Shown: positions 43,082 through 53,582, numbered from the stretch's first letter. The stretch: 64,000 nt of DNA from Bemisia tabaci (GCF_918797505.1 NC_092800.1:3906001-3970000); one strand, 5' to 3'. The notes: generated by a model not told the origin, from the sequence alone. Numbers and translations: made by a program.

Positions 43082-43316
43082 GACCGCGTTAAGCAGAAAG
43101 GAACCAAGCCACATAAACTATTGCCAAATTTAACTAGGCAATTTCAATTGTGCGGATGTTTGTGCAACTTTCGGTGAATTTTCTGCATAGTACGAAGCAA
43201 ATTCCTCAAAATTTTCAAAGGAATCCGCAAAAAACGTCCATTCGTGAAAAATTAAATTGCCGAGTTCAATTTGGCAACAGCTGATGTGGCTTGCTTCCTT
43301 TCTGCCGAACGCGGTC
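43082..43316. mobile_element. Family O element
   Basis: GACCGCGTTAAGCAGAAAGG then AACCAAGCCACAT at the left. ATGTGGCTTGCTTCCTTTCT then GCCGAACGCGGTC at the right. Inner arms ACTATTGCCAAATT and AATTTGGCAACAGC. Confidence 0.8.
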
Positions 43317-43702
43317 TGATTTCAGACTTAAAATTCACTCCCGACCGAAAAATCGATACGAAAATCAACGTTTCCCGGCGACGATTTGGCAGCCGCGGGT
43401 CTCGAAAACTCCGTACTAATGCATGAGTGAGAAAAGTATTTATAATTGACTGAGGGAGAACGCGACATGAATGCGGGCGAATTATGCAAAGGTTATGCCC
43501 CCCCCCCCCCCCGCCCCCCACGTCTCGGCTGTACCGGTTCCGTTTAACTCGGTTATCTTAATCCCGGTTCGCGCCACGAGCTTCGATTGTCTTTCCACGA
43601 TTCTAATCTGCGAATAATCCGGCGTCTCCTCGATGGAGCACGAAAAAACTCCTGGCTCAAACGCTTTCAACGTTGCCGCATTTAGCGTCAACATTGAAGT
43701 CA
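43317..43702. other. Unclassified; C15 tract
   Basis: 15 C at 43498-43512. No element ends or coding motif otherwise. Confidence 0.4.
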
Positions 43703-44218
43703 CACCGAAAACAAGTATAGTTGACTTAACATTCTGGATGTAAAAAAAAGTGTGCGAGCACTTGTAAAACGCTGAATTACTCGCTACAGCAGGTACTTCA
43801 GCAATGCCAATGTGTAAAACTAACTGTTGTGGCCGGTAATTTAGCACTTTATAAATGAGTGTCTGCTAAAACAGGCTGGCTAAAAATCAGTACTCTTGCA
43901 AATCTGTTTCCGTACATTCCGAAGAAATTCAATGCCTCCTCAACAGAAAAATTCAGTACTTTTTAAGTACCTGCAATTGACGAAATTCGAAAAATTGCAA
44001 AAATTTGAATTTCTCACTTAAATTGCGACAAAAATGACACAAATTCCGGACATTTTTGCGGAATTTCCTCACTTTTTCCGTACTCCCGGATCGCCCTTAA
44101 AAAACCGAACTATTTTCGGACTTTCCGGAAATTCCGAACTTGTAGACACCCTATATAAGTTTTTGCACACTTTTTCAACATCCAGAATGTTCGGTCAACT
44201 TCAATTTTTTTTTCGGTG
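43703..44218. mobile_element. Family B element interrupted by family A
   Basis: CACCGAAAACAAG with GACTTAACATTCTGGATG at the left. CATCCAGAATGTTCGGTC with TTTTTTTCGGTG at the right. B sequence is continuous once 43855-44153 and one TATAA are removed. Confidence 0.85.
43855..44153. mobile_element. Family A element nested in B, 5-bp TSD
   Basis: Left end ATGAGTGTCTGCTAAAACAG (first bases mutated), right end GAACTTGTAGACACCCTA. TATAA on both sides (43850-43854, 44154-44158). Confidence 0.9.
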
Positions 44219-44336
44219 CACCACTGAGAATTTGTTTTTAGTGACATTAGTGACAATTACAGGAACTACAGGTTAAGCATCAAATATACTCTACTCGAGT
44301 CTCTACTTGATGGGGGAATGATAGACATAGATAAAA

Positions 44337-44516
44337 ATCCTGGCTGATTTTGGCGCCAGATACAAGAGTAGTTGCCCGAGTAACAAGTACGGTTGCGTCC
44401 GCCGAAAGTGTACTTGGACTTGTTCAACCATACCTCTGGTTGGTGCAACTACTCTTATATCTGGCGTCAAAATCAGCCAAGAGTATAGTTTGGATTATGA
44501 TCCTTTTTTTCCAGTG
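44337..44516. mobile_element. Family G element
   Basis: Arms CTGGCTGATTTTGGCGCCAG and CTGGCGTCAAAATCAGCCA, then CAAGAGTAGTTGC and GCAACTACTCTTA. The right end is TTTTTTTCCAGTG. The left CACTGG end is degraded. The second copy is at 56612. Confidence 0.75.
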
Positions 44517-45175
44517 TAAGATCGTTCCATTTCTCCTCTTTGTCTATTGCTTTGTCTATAAGTTTCAATAATCAGCGGTCCGAGATTACCCCGAATACCG
44601 ACCCGCTCATCGAGATTTTTCCCGTTGTTCCCTGCGATCCACATTTAAAACGCTTTAGACCAACTTAAAGATTCCTCCTCTTCCTGCGTACTTCTCCGCG
44701 CACCTAAAAACTTCCTACCCTCATGGAGTGAAATTCCAACGTAAACAAGGGATGCCCGCGGCGGGGGTGGTAAGGGGGAAGCAGGTTAAAGGGAGGAGAA
44801 AAACCAGGAGGAACAAAGGGACGCTTCTGATAAGGTTTTGATTCGTTCTCGCGGCAGTGGCATGCACACCTCGGACGGGGTGAAGAGAGCAGACTTGGCG
44901 ATCATTAAATGTCAAAGGGAAAGAGCTTTTCTTTGCACTTGCAAAGTGAAATGTGTCGAGGGTTTCGAGAGACACCGCTGCGCCGAACCGAGCGCAAGGT
45001 TGCCAGGTTGTGCCATTTAATTAAGATATTCTACATGGGTTCGAATGGAGAATGTGCTGATTTTTCAGCACGATCTGATGACGATGGCCGGGCGGGAGCG
45101 ATAAAAGAGCCGCCGGCTTGCCGGCTCGACCCTCATTTCCCTGGCGCCGCCTCGATTAAAAGTAGAGGCTTCCAG
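44517..45175. other. Unclassified; family P fragment at left
   Basis: TCTTTGTCTATTGCTTTGTC near 44538 is inverted P sequence. The remainder has frames without domains. Confidence 0.4.
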
Positions 45176-45392
45176 TGGCAGTATAGTATAGTGCACTGGA
45201 AGAGATAAAGAGCCAAGAAAATTCTATTAATTGAAGTTGTAGAAACAGTGTGCACACATTCAGGATTGGGGCGCCTTCAATTCGAGTGATACTTCCAGCT
45301 TGGCCGGGAAGTTAGTTTAGTTGCGTGACCTAACTGGACCCTACCTGTCTCCGTTTGGATCGGTTTGGTTTGGATCTATAGCATAGCATCTA
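45176..45392 (+). repeat. Family N module 1
   Basis: GCACTGGAAGAGATAAAGAG, ATTCAGGATTGGGGCGCCTT, GTTAGTTTAGTTGCGTGACC and GTTTGGATCGGTTTGGTTTG define the module. Four more copies follow within 2 kb. Confidence 0.85.
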
Positions 45393-45399
45393 TGCATAG

Positions 45400-45592
45400 C
45401 ATGAGTCATAATCAATTATATACGTACCTGGAACAGACGAGAAAGAGATAAACATTAGTATAAAACACACACACATTTCTAAAAGGCACAGCCAAACAAA
45501 CTATACAAGACTCGACTTACTGAAAGAACATGATCCTCCGTCATACGTATACGCTCTAACTCCGAGTTAAATAAAAGGCATTGAACGGTACA
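45400..45592 (+). repeat. Family M repeat, second copy
   Basis: Near-identical to 31096-31293 and likewise runs straight into a family C end. Confidence 0.85.
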
Positions 45593-45840
45593 CTGCCGTG
45601 CTATCGCAAAACGCCATAAGAACCTTCAGACGATGCCAAATTTCCTTACATACAACACGACTTCCCCGGTAAACTGATTAATATTTTTCTTCCAATTTTT
45701 CAGATAATTTTGTTCGCAATTTCGCCCAAAGTATCTGAAAATTTCATGAACAAACACAAATTTTCTCAAAAATAAACATTTCAGTGAAGGAAATTTGGCA
45801 ACTTCTGAATGTTCATACGGTAATTTCCTTAGCTTGGCAG
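45593..45840. mobile_element. Family C element in the N cluster
   Basis: CTGCCGTGCTATCGCAAAAC to GGTAATTTCCTTAGCTTGGCAG. The variant ATCGCAAAACGCC is shared with the copy at 46685, so these two are close relatives. Confidence 0.85.
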
Positions 45841-45956
45841 TACGAATTTTCAGAAAAACTTGCGAATATTGTCCATCCAATTATTCAGAGAATCGTTTTC
45901 ATGTGTGATGTAATAAGTATCTGAAAATTTAAGATCACTGGAAGATTTAAGATTTA
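45841..45956. repeat. Rearranged segment, complement of 47517-47590
   Basis: TTTTCAGAAAAACTTGCGAA, TATTGTCCATCCAATTATTC and AGAGAATCGTTTTCAT are the complement of sequence inside the C copy at 47145-47652. Local inversion during cluster growth is likely. Confidence 0.6.
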
Positions 45957-46157
45957 ATCACTGGAAGAGATAAAGATCCAAGAACTTTCTATTAATTGCA
46001 GTTGCAGAAACAGTGTGCACACATCAGGATTGGGGCGCCTTCAATTCGAGTGATACTTCCAGGTTGCCCGGGAAGTTAGTTTAGTTGCGTGACCTAATAC
46101 TTCACCCAACCTGTCTCCGTTTGGATCGGTTTGGTTTGGATCTACAGCATGGCAGTA
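45957..46157 (+). repeat. Family N module 2
   Basis: Same order as module 1, ending GGATCTACAGCATGGCAGTA next to a C end. Confidence 0.85.
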
Positions 46158-46391
46158 CTGCCAAGCTAAGGAAAAACACCGTATGAAACCAAAATTTCCT
46201 TCACTGAAATGTTTATTTTTGGTAAAATTTGTACTTGTTCATGAAATTTTCAGATACTTTGGGCAAAATTGCGAACAAAATTGTCTGAAAAATTGGAAGA
46301 AAAGATTAATCAGTTTACCAGGGAAGTCGTGTTTTATGTAAGGAAATTTTGGCATCGTCTGAAGGTTCATACGGCGTCTTGCAATAGCATG
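46158..46391. mobile_element. Family C element in the N cluster
   Basis: CTGCCAAGCTAAGGAAAAAC to TCATACGGCGTCTTGCAATAG. Right terminus degraded. Confidence 0.8.
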
Positions 46392-46597
46392 CGATAAATC
46401 TAAACCAAACCGATCCGAACGGAGACAGGTTGGGTTCAGTTAGGTCACGCAACTAAACTAACTTCCCGGCCAAGCTGGAAGTATCACTCGTATTGAAGGC
46501 GCCCCAATCCTGAATGTGTGCACACTGTTTCTACTACTTCAATAAATAGAACGTTCTTGGCTCTTTATCTCTTCCAGTGCACTATACTGCCACTGGC
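46392..46597 (-). repeat. Family N module 3, inverted
   Basis: AAACCAAACCGATCCGAACG ... CTCTTTATCTCTTCCAGTGC is the complement of module 1. Confidence 0.85.
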
Positions 46598-46684
46598 CGG
46601 GAAGTTAGTTTAGTTGCGTCACCTAACTGAACCCAATCTGTCTCCGTTTGGATCGGTTTGGTTTAGATTCATAGCATGGCAATG
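46598..46684 (+). repeat. Family N module 4, left part missing
   Basis: Begins GGCCGGGAAGTTAGTTTAGT, directly against the outer end of inverted module 3, and ends ATAGCATGGCAATG. Confidence 0.8.
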
Positions 46685-46934
46685 CTGCCGTGCTATCGCA
46701 AAACGCCGTATAAACCTTCAGACGATGTCAAATTTCCTTACATAAAGCACGACTTCCCCGGTAAACTGATCAATATTTTTCTTCCAATTTTCCAGATAAT
46801 TTTGTTCGCAATTTCGCCCAAAGTATCTGAAATTTCATGAACAAATACAAATTTTCTCAAAAATAAACATTTCAGTGAAGGAAAAATTTGGCAACTCCTG
46901 AATGTTCATACGGTGTTTTTCCTTAGCTTGGCAG
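46685..46934. mobile_element. Family C element in the N cluster
   Basis: CTGCCGTGCTATCGCAAAAC to GGTGTTTTTCCTTAGCTTGGCAG. Confidence 0.85.
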
Positions 46935-47144
46935 TACTGCCATGCTGTAGATCCAAACCAAACCGATCCAAACGGAGACAGGTTGGGTTAAGTTAGGTCA
47001 CGCAACTAAACTAACTTCCCGGGCAACCTGGAGGTATCACTCGAATTGAAGGCGCCCCAATCCTGATGTGTGCACACTGTTTCTACAACTGCAATTAATA
47101 GAAAGTTCTTGGCTCTTTAACTCTTCCAGTGCACTATACTTCCA
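46935..47144 (-). repeat. Family N module 5, inverted
   Basis: TAGATCCAAACCAAACCGAT ... AACTCTTCCAGTGCACTATA. Confidence 0.85.
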
Positions 47145-47652
47145 TGCTGTAGAAAAACGCCGTGAAAACATCAGAGAGTTGCCAAATGTCCCCTCTTACA
47201 TATTGACTTTTGAGGAAAATTATGAATATTCTTCATTTAAATTTTTAGATACTTTACATCACATGGATTGCATTTTGCAAAAAGGAACCACTAGCATTGC
47301 AATGTTGCTAAAATTGTGCAACTTCTTTTGTCTTGGAGGAAAAACCCGATTATCCATTAATAGTTGCTATTTTACTCGCTAAAAACTGTAAATTTAAGAC
47401 AAAAATTATACCATCTAAATTTCATAGTCTTTCACGATTTCCGCAATTTTATTGCAATAGATGAAGTTGCACAATCTTAGCATCATTGCAATGCTAGTGG
47501 TTCCTTTTTGCAAAACGCAATCCACATATGAAAACGATTCTCTGAGTAATTGGACGGAGAATATTCGCAGGTTTTCCTGAAATTCGTATTTTACCGGAGA
47601 AAGTTTGGAAACGTACGAAGGTTCACACGGCGTTCTTCCTTAACATGACAAT
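47145..47652. mobile_element. Family C element interrupted by family O
   Basis: ATGCTGTAGAAAAACGCCGT begins it and GGCGTTCTTCCTTAACATGA nears its end. The core is split at 47274 by an O element. Confidence 0.75.
47275..47523. mobile_element. Family O element nested in C
   Basis: GGATTGCATTTTGCAAAAAG then GAACCACTAGCATTGCAATG at the left. GCAATGCTAGTGGTTCC then TTTTTGCAAAACGCAATCC at the right. ACAT flanks both sides. Confidence 0.85.
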
Positions 47653-47655
47653 ACA

Positions 47656-47882
47656 GGCAGAGTACGGACTTTTCGGTAAGTCTGAGGTCAGGTCACGGAG
47701 CCTTCAGGGCCCGAAAGGGTCGCGAACTTGTGGCTCCAAATTATCCGGAGTGATTTATTATTACAAACGTTACGACTCGTCGCTTGTAAAACACGCTTTT
47801 GACTTAGTTTTTGCATAAAGTTACTCATCTTTTCAACAGAACGCTCATTTACGAACATTCTTGGCCGTCTTGATTAAATATT
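47656..47882 (+). repeat. Family BB repeat
   Basis: GAGTACGGACTTTTCGGTAA, GGGCCCGAAAGGGTCGCG, TTATCCGGAGTGATTTATTA and GACTTAGTTTTTGCATAAAG parallel 35896-36125. Confidence 0.7.
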
Positions 47883-47894
47883 TTACACAAACAA

Positions 47895-48295
47895 GACCGT
47901 CTGGATTACATTTAGCAATAAGGAACCACCATCTCTGGCTCTTCCATAAAGGCACCATTCTGCATAGGGAAACCAATGGCACATACGCTGTTTCTAAAAT
48001 CAGCCAAAAATAGACGTTTCTTATTGCAAAATGGACCCATTGATGCATTTGCAAAAGGAACCAGCCTGCATTCCAATGTCATTAAACTGTGCGACTTACT
48101 TTTACCTAGCAAAAAGATCTGATCATTTCATACAAGTTTCGGTATCTTTCCCTAGTAAACCGAAGTCAAGCAAATTACCTTTAAAATTTTCAATAGATTG
48201 CATGCATTCAGTAAGTTTCTCGTAAAACATGTAAGTTGCACAATCTTAGCAACATTGGAATGCTCTTGGTTCCTCTTTAACGCGGTCCAAATGTA
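47895..48295. mobile_element. Compound family O block
   Basis: GATTACATTTAGCAATAAGG then AACCACCATC opens it. CTTATTGCAAAATGGACC falls mid-block, TTTGCAAAAGGAACCAGCC starts a second unit, and GGTTCCTCTTTAACGCGGTC closes it. Two O-type elements overlap or are nested. Confidence 0.65.
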
Positions 48296-48973
48296 ATCCG
48301 ATTAACCACCACGGGACGATTAAAAATTAGGTCCGATTCCTGCTGTGACCCTCCAATGAAAATATTCCCCGACCGCGGTTAAAATTCTCCAACTCATCCC
48401 GGTTCTCCGCGACCTCATCAACCTTCTCCACCCCCCTCCCCCCTCCTTTTCGGAACTCCTCGAACTAAAAGTGGTGGGCGAACGAAATCCGTCTTCGGAA
48501 AAAAGTTCTTTCCGCTCCCGAGTCGGGAGAAGGAAGACCGGAAAAGGGGGTGTCCTTTCTCGAGGGGGTGGGATGTTGATTCGCTCGCTTAGCACTCGGA
48601 CCGCGCTCGGTGCACGTTTCGAGGCGGGGGGTGGGGTGGTGGTTGAGGAGGTCCAAAGTAATAATAACCCTCCAGGGACCCCCGAGAGTTGAGCAACCGA
48701 ATCCCTTTCACCGACGTCCGCCCGCGCCCCTCCCCCGCCCTCGGGGCAGTTTAATCAGTTTCCTATGTTTGACTTGTTTGTAATCATTTCTGTATCCGAC
48801 TGATACGTCCAATTCCATTTTTTTCTCCTTCGCCCCCGCCGCAGTCGGCGAAGACGTGTGAGGCTGAGGAAGGAAGGTCTCGTTTGTAAGCGAGCAACGT
48901 TCCATATTCAATCATGGGTGAGCGGGGGGGGGGAGGGGGAGGCTGCCCTTCTCCTCGGCTCGGCCTTTGCCCC
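48296..48973. other. GC-rich unclassified stretch
   Basis: Pyrimidine-rich blocks and a near-continuous G run near 48923-48940. Frames on both strands, none recognised. Confidence 0.4.
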
Positions 48974-49065
48974 GGTAAAAATCGTGGAATTGTTGGCTGG
49001 TGGAAAAATCTCCCCGAAAGGTGCCCTTTTTTTAGGAAACCTGGGAAATTTTTTGAGGTTGAGTT

Positions 49066-49308
49066 TTTTTTTTTTTTTTGTTTGTTTATTATCGCTTGAT
49101 ATAGAACAGATACGTTTTCACTTACAATGAAAGTGATAAATTGAATTTAAGGAACAATAATTATTAGGACTAAAAGTAACAGAGATTAGCTATGATGAGA
49201 TGAAATTTACAAGTATAAGAATTACTTAAATCAACTCGGGTGATGGTGCGCGACACCGGAATCCGCCTTTGGGCATACATCGGTAAAAATTAGAGTGTCT
49301 ATTGCTGC
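49066..49308 (-). pseudogene. 5'-truncated poly(A)-tailed retrocopy
   Basis: On the minus strand a 243-bp insert ends in AATAAACAAAC and a run of about 14-16 A. It is flanked by a 15-bp direct repeat TTTTGAGGTTGAGTT (49051-49065 and 49309-49323). That is the signature of target-primed retrotransposition. Reading minus from 49308, about 25 codons are open, ending ...TDVCPKADSGVAHHHPS and a stop, then an AT-rich 3' UTR with AATAAA. It could be a processed copy of a cellular mRNA or the 3' end of a LINE. The protein is not recognised. Confidence 0.7.
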
Positions 49309-49947
49309 TTTTGAGGTTGAGTTCAAATGAAATCTTAAAATGAAAAAAGCTTATGTTGGACTTGATCAGTTTCATTTCAAAGCTTGATATGACAATATAG
49401 CCTGGACATTTACATCATTACGGGTAAAAATCATGGAACTGCTGGCTGGTGGAAAAACCTCCCCGAAAGTTGCCTTTTTTTAGGGAACCCGGGGAATTTC
49501 TGAACGTCAAGTTGAAATAAAATCTTAAAATAAAAATAAATTTAAGTTGGGTTTTAGTTCAAAGCTAGTTTTGGCGGAGCAGCTCGGAAGTTCACATCAT
49601 TACAGGTAAAATATCCTGGAACTATTGGCTGCAGGACAAACCTCCCCGAAAGTTGCCCTATTTTTAGAGGACCCGCGGAATTTATTGATGTCGAGTTCAA
49701 ATGAAATCTTAAGATGAAAAAGCTTTAGGTTGGACTTAATTAGTTTTAGTTCAAAGCTAGTTTTGGCAATACAGCCCGGACGTTTACATCATTACGGGTA
49801 AAAATCATGGAACTGTTAGCCTGTGAAAAGACCTCCCCGAAACATGCCTTGTTTTTAAGGAAGTCCGGGAATATATGGACGTCGAGCTCAAATGGAATCT
49901 GAAAATGAAAAAAAAAAATTTTGGTTGGACTTTATCAGTTTTAGTTC

Positions 49948-50157
49948 CTTAGGCGGATCCAGGGGGAGCGCAGGGTAGGGGCATACGCCCCCTCGTTCTC
50001 CAGTAAAAAAGGAGGAAGAAGAATTAAAGACGCTTACACTTGGTCATTATTCATGACGAAATTGACTTGAACTGCCTATTAAATGCTTCAAAAATTCAAC
50101 CATTTTCTGGGGTCGACACCCCTCCCCCCCTTTTTGAGGTTTCTGGATCCACCTACG
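49948..50157. mobile_element. Family J-like element in the array, 8-bp TSD
   Basis: CTTAGGCGGATCCAGG at the left, CTGGATCCACCTACG at the right. Flanks TTTAGTTC and TTCAGTTC match at 7 of 8. The interior has GGGGCATACGCCCCC. Confidence 0.75.
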
Positions 50158-50185
50158 TTCAGTTCTAAGCTAGTTTTAGCAATTC

Positions 50186-51734
50186 AGCGTTAGGAAGTTT
50201 TTAAATGTACGAATAGGAAATTTGAAATACTGAACCATGTGAACTTCGCAACACTGTGACACTTGAACTCAAGCTAAAACTTTTACGAGAGGCTTGCTTC
50301 ATTCTGAGGTTTCATTTTAGCCACATGCCGATGGCATTTCCGAGATCCTAGAAAAGAGGCAGAAAGGGCCCGTTTTGTTAGGAGTACTTTCCTGAAATGA
50401 ATTCACAGTCCATTTGCCTCGAGGTTTACAACCGTTCTAAAAATGGTAGACCGTAGTTGGAACAGTTTCCAGAAAGGTCGGAAACTTTATTCTGATTTTA
50501 AAGTATTCTCCTTAATTCATCCTTCAGCGAAAAGTTAATATTCAGGAGGTTATTCAGAAGTTGAGGTCCTTCGATTTCCTCTGAGTTCCAAAAATGGACG
50601 GGTCAGCGTGTTAGTACAGCCTTCGCCGAAACGATATGCATTAGACATTTTTTTCTTCTTTTTTTTCTTAGCAATGTCACGATATAAATTACCTGCCCCC
50701 GCTGATCAAAGATATCCTGTCATGTTCGTTAGCTACCAACAAGCGGTAAGCGGTTTTTCGTGAAAATACAAAAAAATTTCTTTTGATTTTCTCTCATTGC
50801 ACTCACACAACAGTAAAATCGACGTTGTGCAAACCTTTGAAGACAGTTATTCTATAATTTTCTTTGCGAGAAAAACAAGCAGGACAAATAGAAAAATTAC
50901 TACGTGCATAAGCCCAACCGTTCTAAACGAGTTGCATTTGAGACTTAAACTTCCGCTTAGTTTAATGCAGTTAAAATAATTCACGTCCAGTTAAGCTGTC
51001 GTGCAAATATGCTTGCAGCAAACACAAAAGGAAAGTATGAAAACAAATAGTGGAAGATTCGAAAACAAAAAATACAAATACAAAGTACATATCTAACTGA
51101 TTGTGAGCGGAGCCTTTACACGGGGGAGAAGATTTGCATGCTAAAGTTTGTCCAAGCATGCAAGCCGTGATGCAAAGTCGCTATGAAACGCGATCGTGTT
51201 TCATCGGTTTTCTAGTTCAGAATTAATTCACGAGTTGAAAGAATGATTTTGGGATGCTACCAGTGAAAAATTAAAGTATTGAAACTTAATATCTTAGTAT
51301 AAAAAAGATATATAAATGCCACAAAATCCCGTTTACAAAGCATAGAAACGAATATCTCTAAATCAATATATGCGGCTCTAAACGTCCGATCGGATACTAG
51401 TAGGTGTAACACTGTAACAGTAAAGCAAGTAACGACCGATAATCTGCGATTTTTTTATGCTGGATAAAAATACATTTATAACCTCAAAAGTAAAGAAATA
51501 AGGGAAAAGTACTGATTATACTCGTATATGCTTGGCATTCAAACGGGGGGTTTTCATGCTCGTGCCGGCTAGCATACTCGCGAGTAAGTGTCGCAGTTTT
51601 AGTGATCTTACTTGGGTTTCATTCGGACAGGCAACTAAACTACTGCCCGGTAAAGCTGAAAGAATCACCGGGTTTGAAGGCTCTAGAGGCTGAGGTGGTA
51701 TTTTCTAAGAGGAAATCCTAGACTTTCATCTGGA
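50186..51734. other. No element recognised; weak family N trace
   Basis: 1.5 kb without recognised ends. At 51630-51685 GCAACTAAACTACTGCCCGG then AAAGCTGAAAGAATCAC resembles inverted N. Short frames only. Confidence 0.4.
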
Positions 51735-52161
51735 ATTTTCACAGTTCTTCAGTACTACCGGAACACCCTCAAACAATCAGTACTTTTTACGGACTTTCTG
51801 GACTGGTAGACACAGGGTTGCCAGCTAATTTAGAAAATGAAATTCCCTGACATTTCCCTGATTCCCTTGACACATTTTGGTGGAATTCCCTGACGATTGA
51901 AGGTGTGACGGATGGTTAAGAAGGCACAATTGAAAATAGTTTTCAGGCACAATTTGTTGTTCGAAACCTCAAACCCACTCTGGAAAGCAAATGAAGGTGA
52001 TTAAACAAGTTTCCCCTAACATTTTCGTCATTTTCCCTGATATTTCCCGGTTTACCCTGCCTTTTTAAAATTCCCTGCCATTTCCCGGTTTTCCCTGACT
52101 TTTTAAAATTCCGTGACATTTCCCGGGTTTCCCTGACTGTGGCAATCCTGTAGACACCCTG
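51735..52161. mobile_element. Family A right end interrupted by K'
   Basis: GTACTACCGGAACACCCTC, AATCAGTACTTTTTACGGAC and GGACTGGTAGACA are A sequence. The final TAGACACCCTG is displaced to 52151-52161 by the K' insertion. The A left part is missing. Confidence 0.7.
51813..52150. mobile_element. Family K' element nested in A, 6-bp TSD
   Basis: CAGGGTTGCCAGC at the left, TGTGGCAATCCTG at the right. TAGACA on both sides (51807-51812, 52151-52156). The interior is repeated CCCTGACATTTCCCTGATT-type wording. Confidence 0.8.
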
Positions 52162-52505
52162 ATGGTGATGGTGTTACAGGGGAAGGAGTATGGATTTTCA
52201 TGCAACTCAGTGGCAACGATGTCCAACGTTGCGGATATCTCCGTCCGTCCCGCGATGATAATTGCGCTTCGCGAGGACTTCACGCTGCACCTCCACTTTG
52301 TTCGCTTCCCGGTTTGTTCACCCGACGTCGGACGAGCACTTTTTCCGACCTCTGCAAAGTATTATTCGAGCTCACTTTGGGTTTGACGACTGAAGGGTCA
52401 TTTCGCAAGGAATCGCCGATAGAAATGATCGTCTCGCCGTCGGATTTTAGAGACCAGTAACGCGATTTTTTTTCCCCTGCGACGTGCACCTGCCGCGATT
52501 TCGTC
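52162..52505. other. No feature recognised
   Basis: Three overlapping short frames, no motif. Confidence 0.35.
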
Positions 52506-52689
52506 GTTTCTCTCGCGAAAGAACGTAACTAACTCCATTACATTGTTGCCAGATTTCCCCTCGCAAATTGCAATTTTATTGGAAGAATCTTGAGCATTTT
52601 CGACTGAAAATTTCACTGAGTTTTATTTAGATTTCATGCAAAAATCAGAAAATTTGTGGATGAAAAGGAATTTGCACGCGTAATCTTTA
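52506..52689 (+). mobile_element. Family U-like fragment
   Basis: GCGAAAGAACGTAACTAACT then CCATTACATTGTTGCCAGAT resembles the U left arm. No right arm found. Confidence 0.45.
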
Positions 52690-53110
52690 TTGCTTCAGCA
52701 GTTGCTTCTTTATTGAACAAATCAGCGCTCTCTGATTATGTTTTCAGGCCGAAAGAGCTAATTTCTCAGTATTCTTCATGATTTTTTTGGTCCGTCTGGT
52801 AACGTCATCTGGCAGCATTTCCCATTTCACCACAGGAATTTTAGCAGATTAGATCATTTTCAGGGTTGCCATAATTTCTTCTTCGTCAAATTCCCTGACA
52901 TATATGGAAAACTTTCACTTAGATTATTTCCTTTAAATTGCACTCCCTTTTGCTGAACATTCCCCGGTAAAGTCCCTGACTTTTCCTTTAGATCCCCTTC
53001 CTTTCCCTGACTTTCATACCTACATATCTCCTCCGATAATTGTTCAGTTTATGAACCAAGGGTATCTTCGCGTTTTGTCACTCAGTAGTTTCCACTTAAC
53101 ACAAAATTTA
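52690..53110 (+). repeat. Family DD repeat interrupted by K'
   Basis: GGCAGCATTTCCCATTTCAC, AGCAGATTAGATCATTTT, then after the insert CATATCTCCTCCGATAATTG and AACCAAGGGTATCTTCG. This parallels 6410-6530. Confidence 0.6.
52861..53018. mobile_element. Family K' fragment nested in DD
   Basis: Starts CAGGGTTGCCATAATTTC and contains AATTCCCTGACATATATGG and TTTCCCTGACTTTC. The right terminus is unclear. Confidence 0.6.
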
Positions 53111-53466
53111 TCTAAAGGACACCTGCGAATTTATGAAAGAACCCCATTCTGAGACTCGCATGGGACGACGAGGAAAAATAACCCTACGATTAAAAAAAAA
53201 AGAAAATGAAATTGACATTTCATCTCTATTTGCATCGTTGGGAGCTTGAGAATCTGCATCCGAAAACCGCAGGCACCGAACATAATATTTCGAATGGTGC
53301 TGGAGCGCGCTGGTGCTCGGCGGCGGTTTAAATCGATTCGTTTATTTCGTCCCAGTTTCCCGAGCGGGAACAGAACGGGCGGTATAGGAAAGGCAGTTGG
53401 GGAGGGGGGGGCGAGGGGGTCGTGAAATTACTTCCACTAAAGAGGCTCATGTGGAGTTGAGCCGCG
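53111..53466. other. No feature recognised
   Basis: GC-rich near 53280-53420 with short G runs. No motif. Confidence 0.4.
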
Positions 53467-53582
53467 GCACAGTGGACCGAGTCGAAGGGACAGGTCAGAC
53501 ATCATTCTTTTTACTAAAACTCCAAATTTAGATGTTCATTTCATGAGATTTTAAAGTTAAAGGGGTGCTTCCTCAAGTGAAG

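Larger units (their letters stand above)
48974..50185 (+). repeat. Family GG tandem array, four units of about 180-190 bp
   Basis: The marker GGTAAAAATCATGGAACTGC (with changes) starts at 48974, 49423, 49605 and 49797. Units share CTCCCCGAAAGTTGCC, TCAAATGAAATCTTAA and TTAGTTCAAAGCTAGTTTTG. Unit 1 is interrupted by a retrocopy and unit 4 by a J element. Confidence 0.85.
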
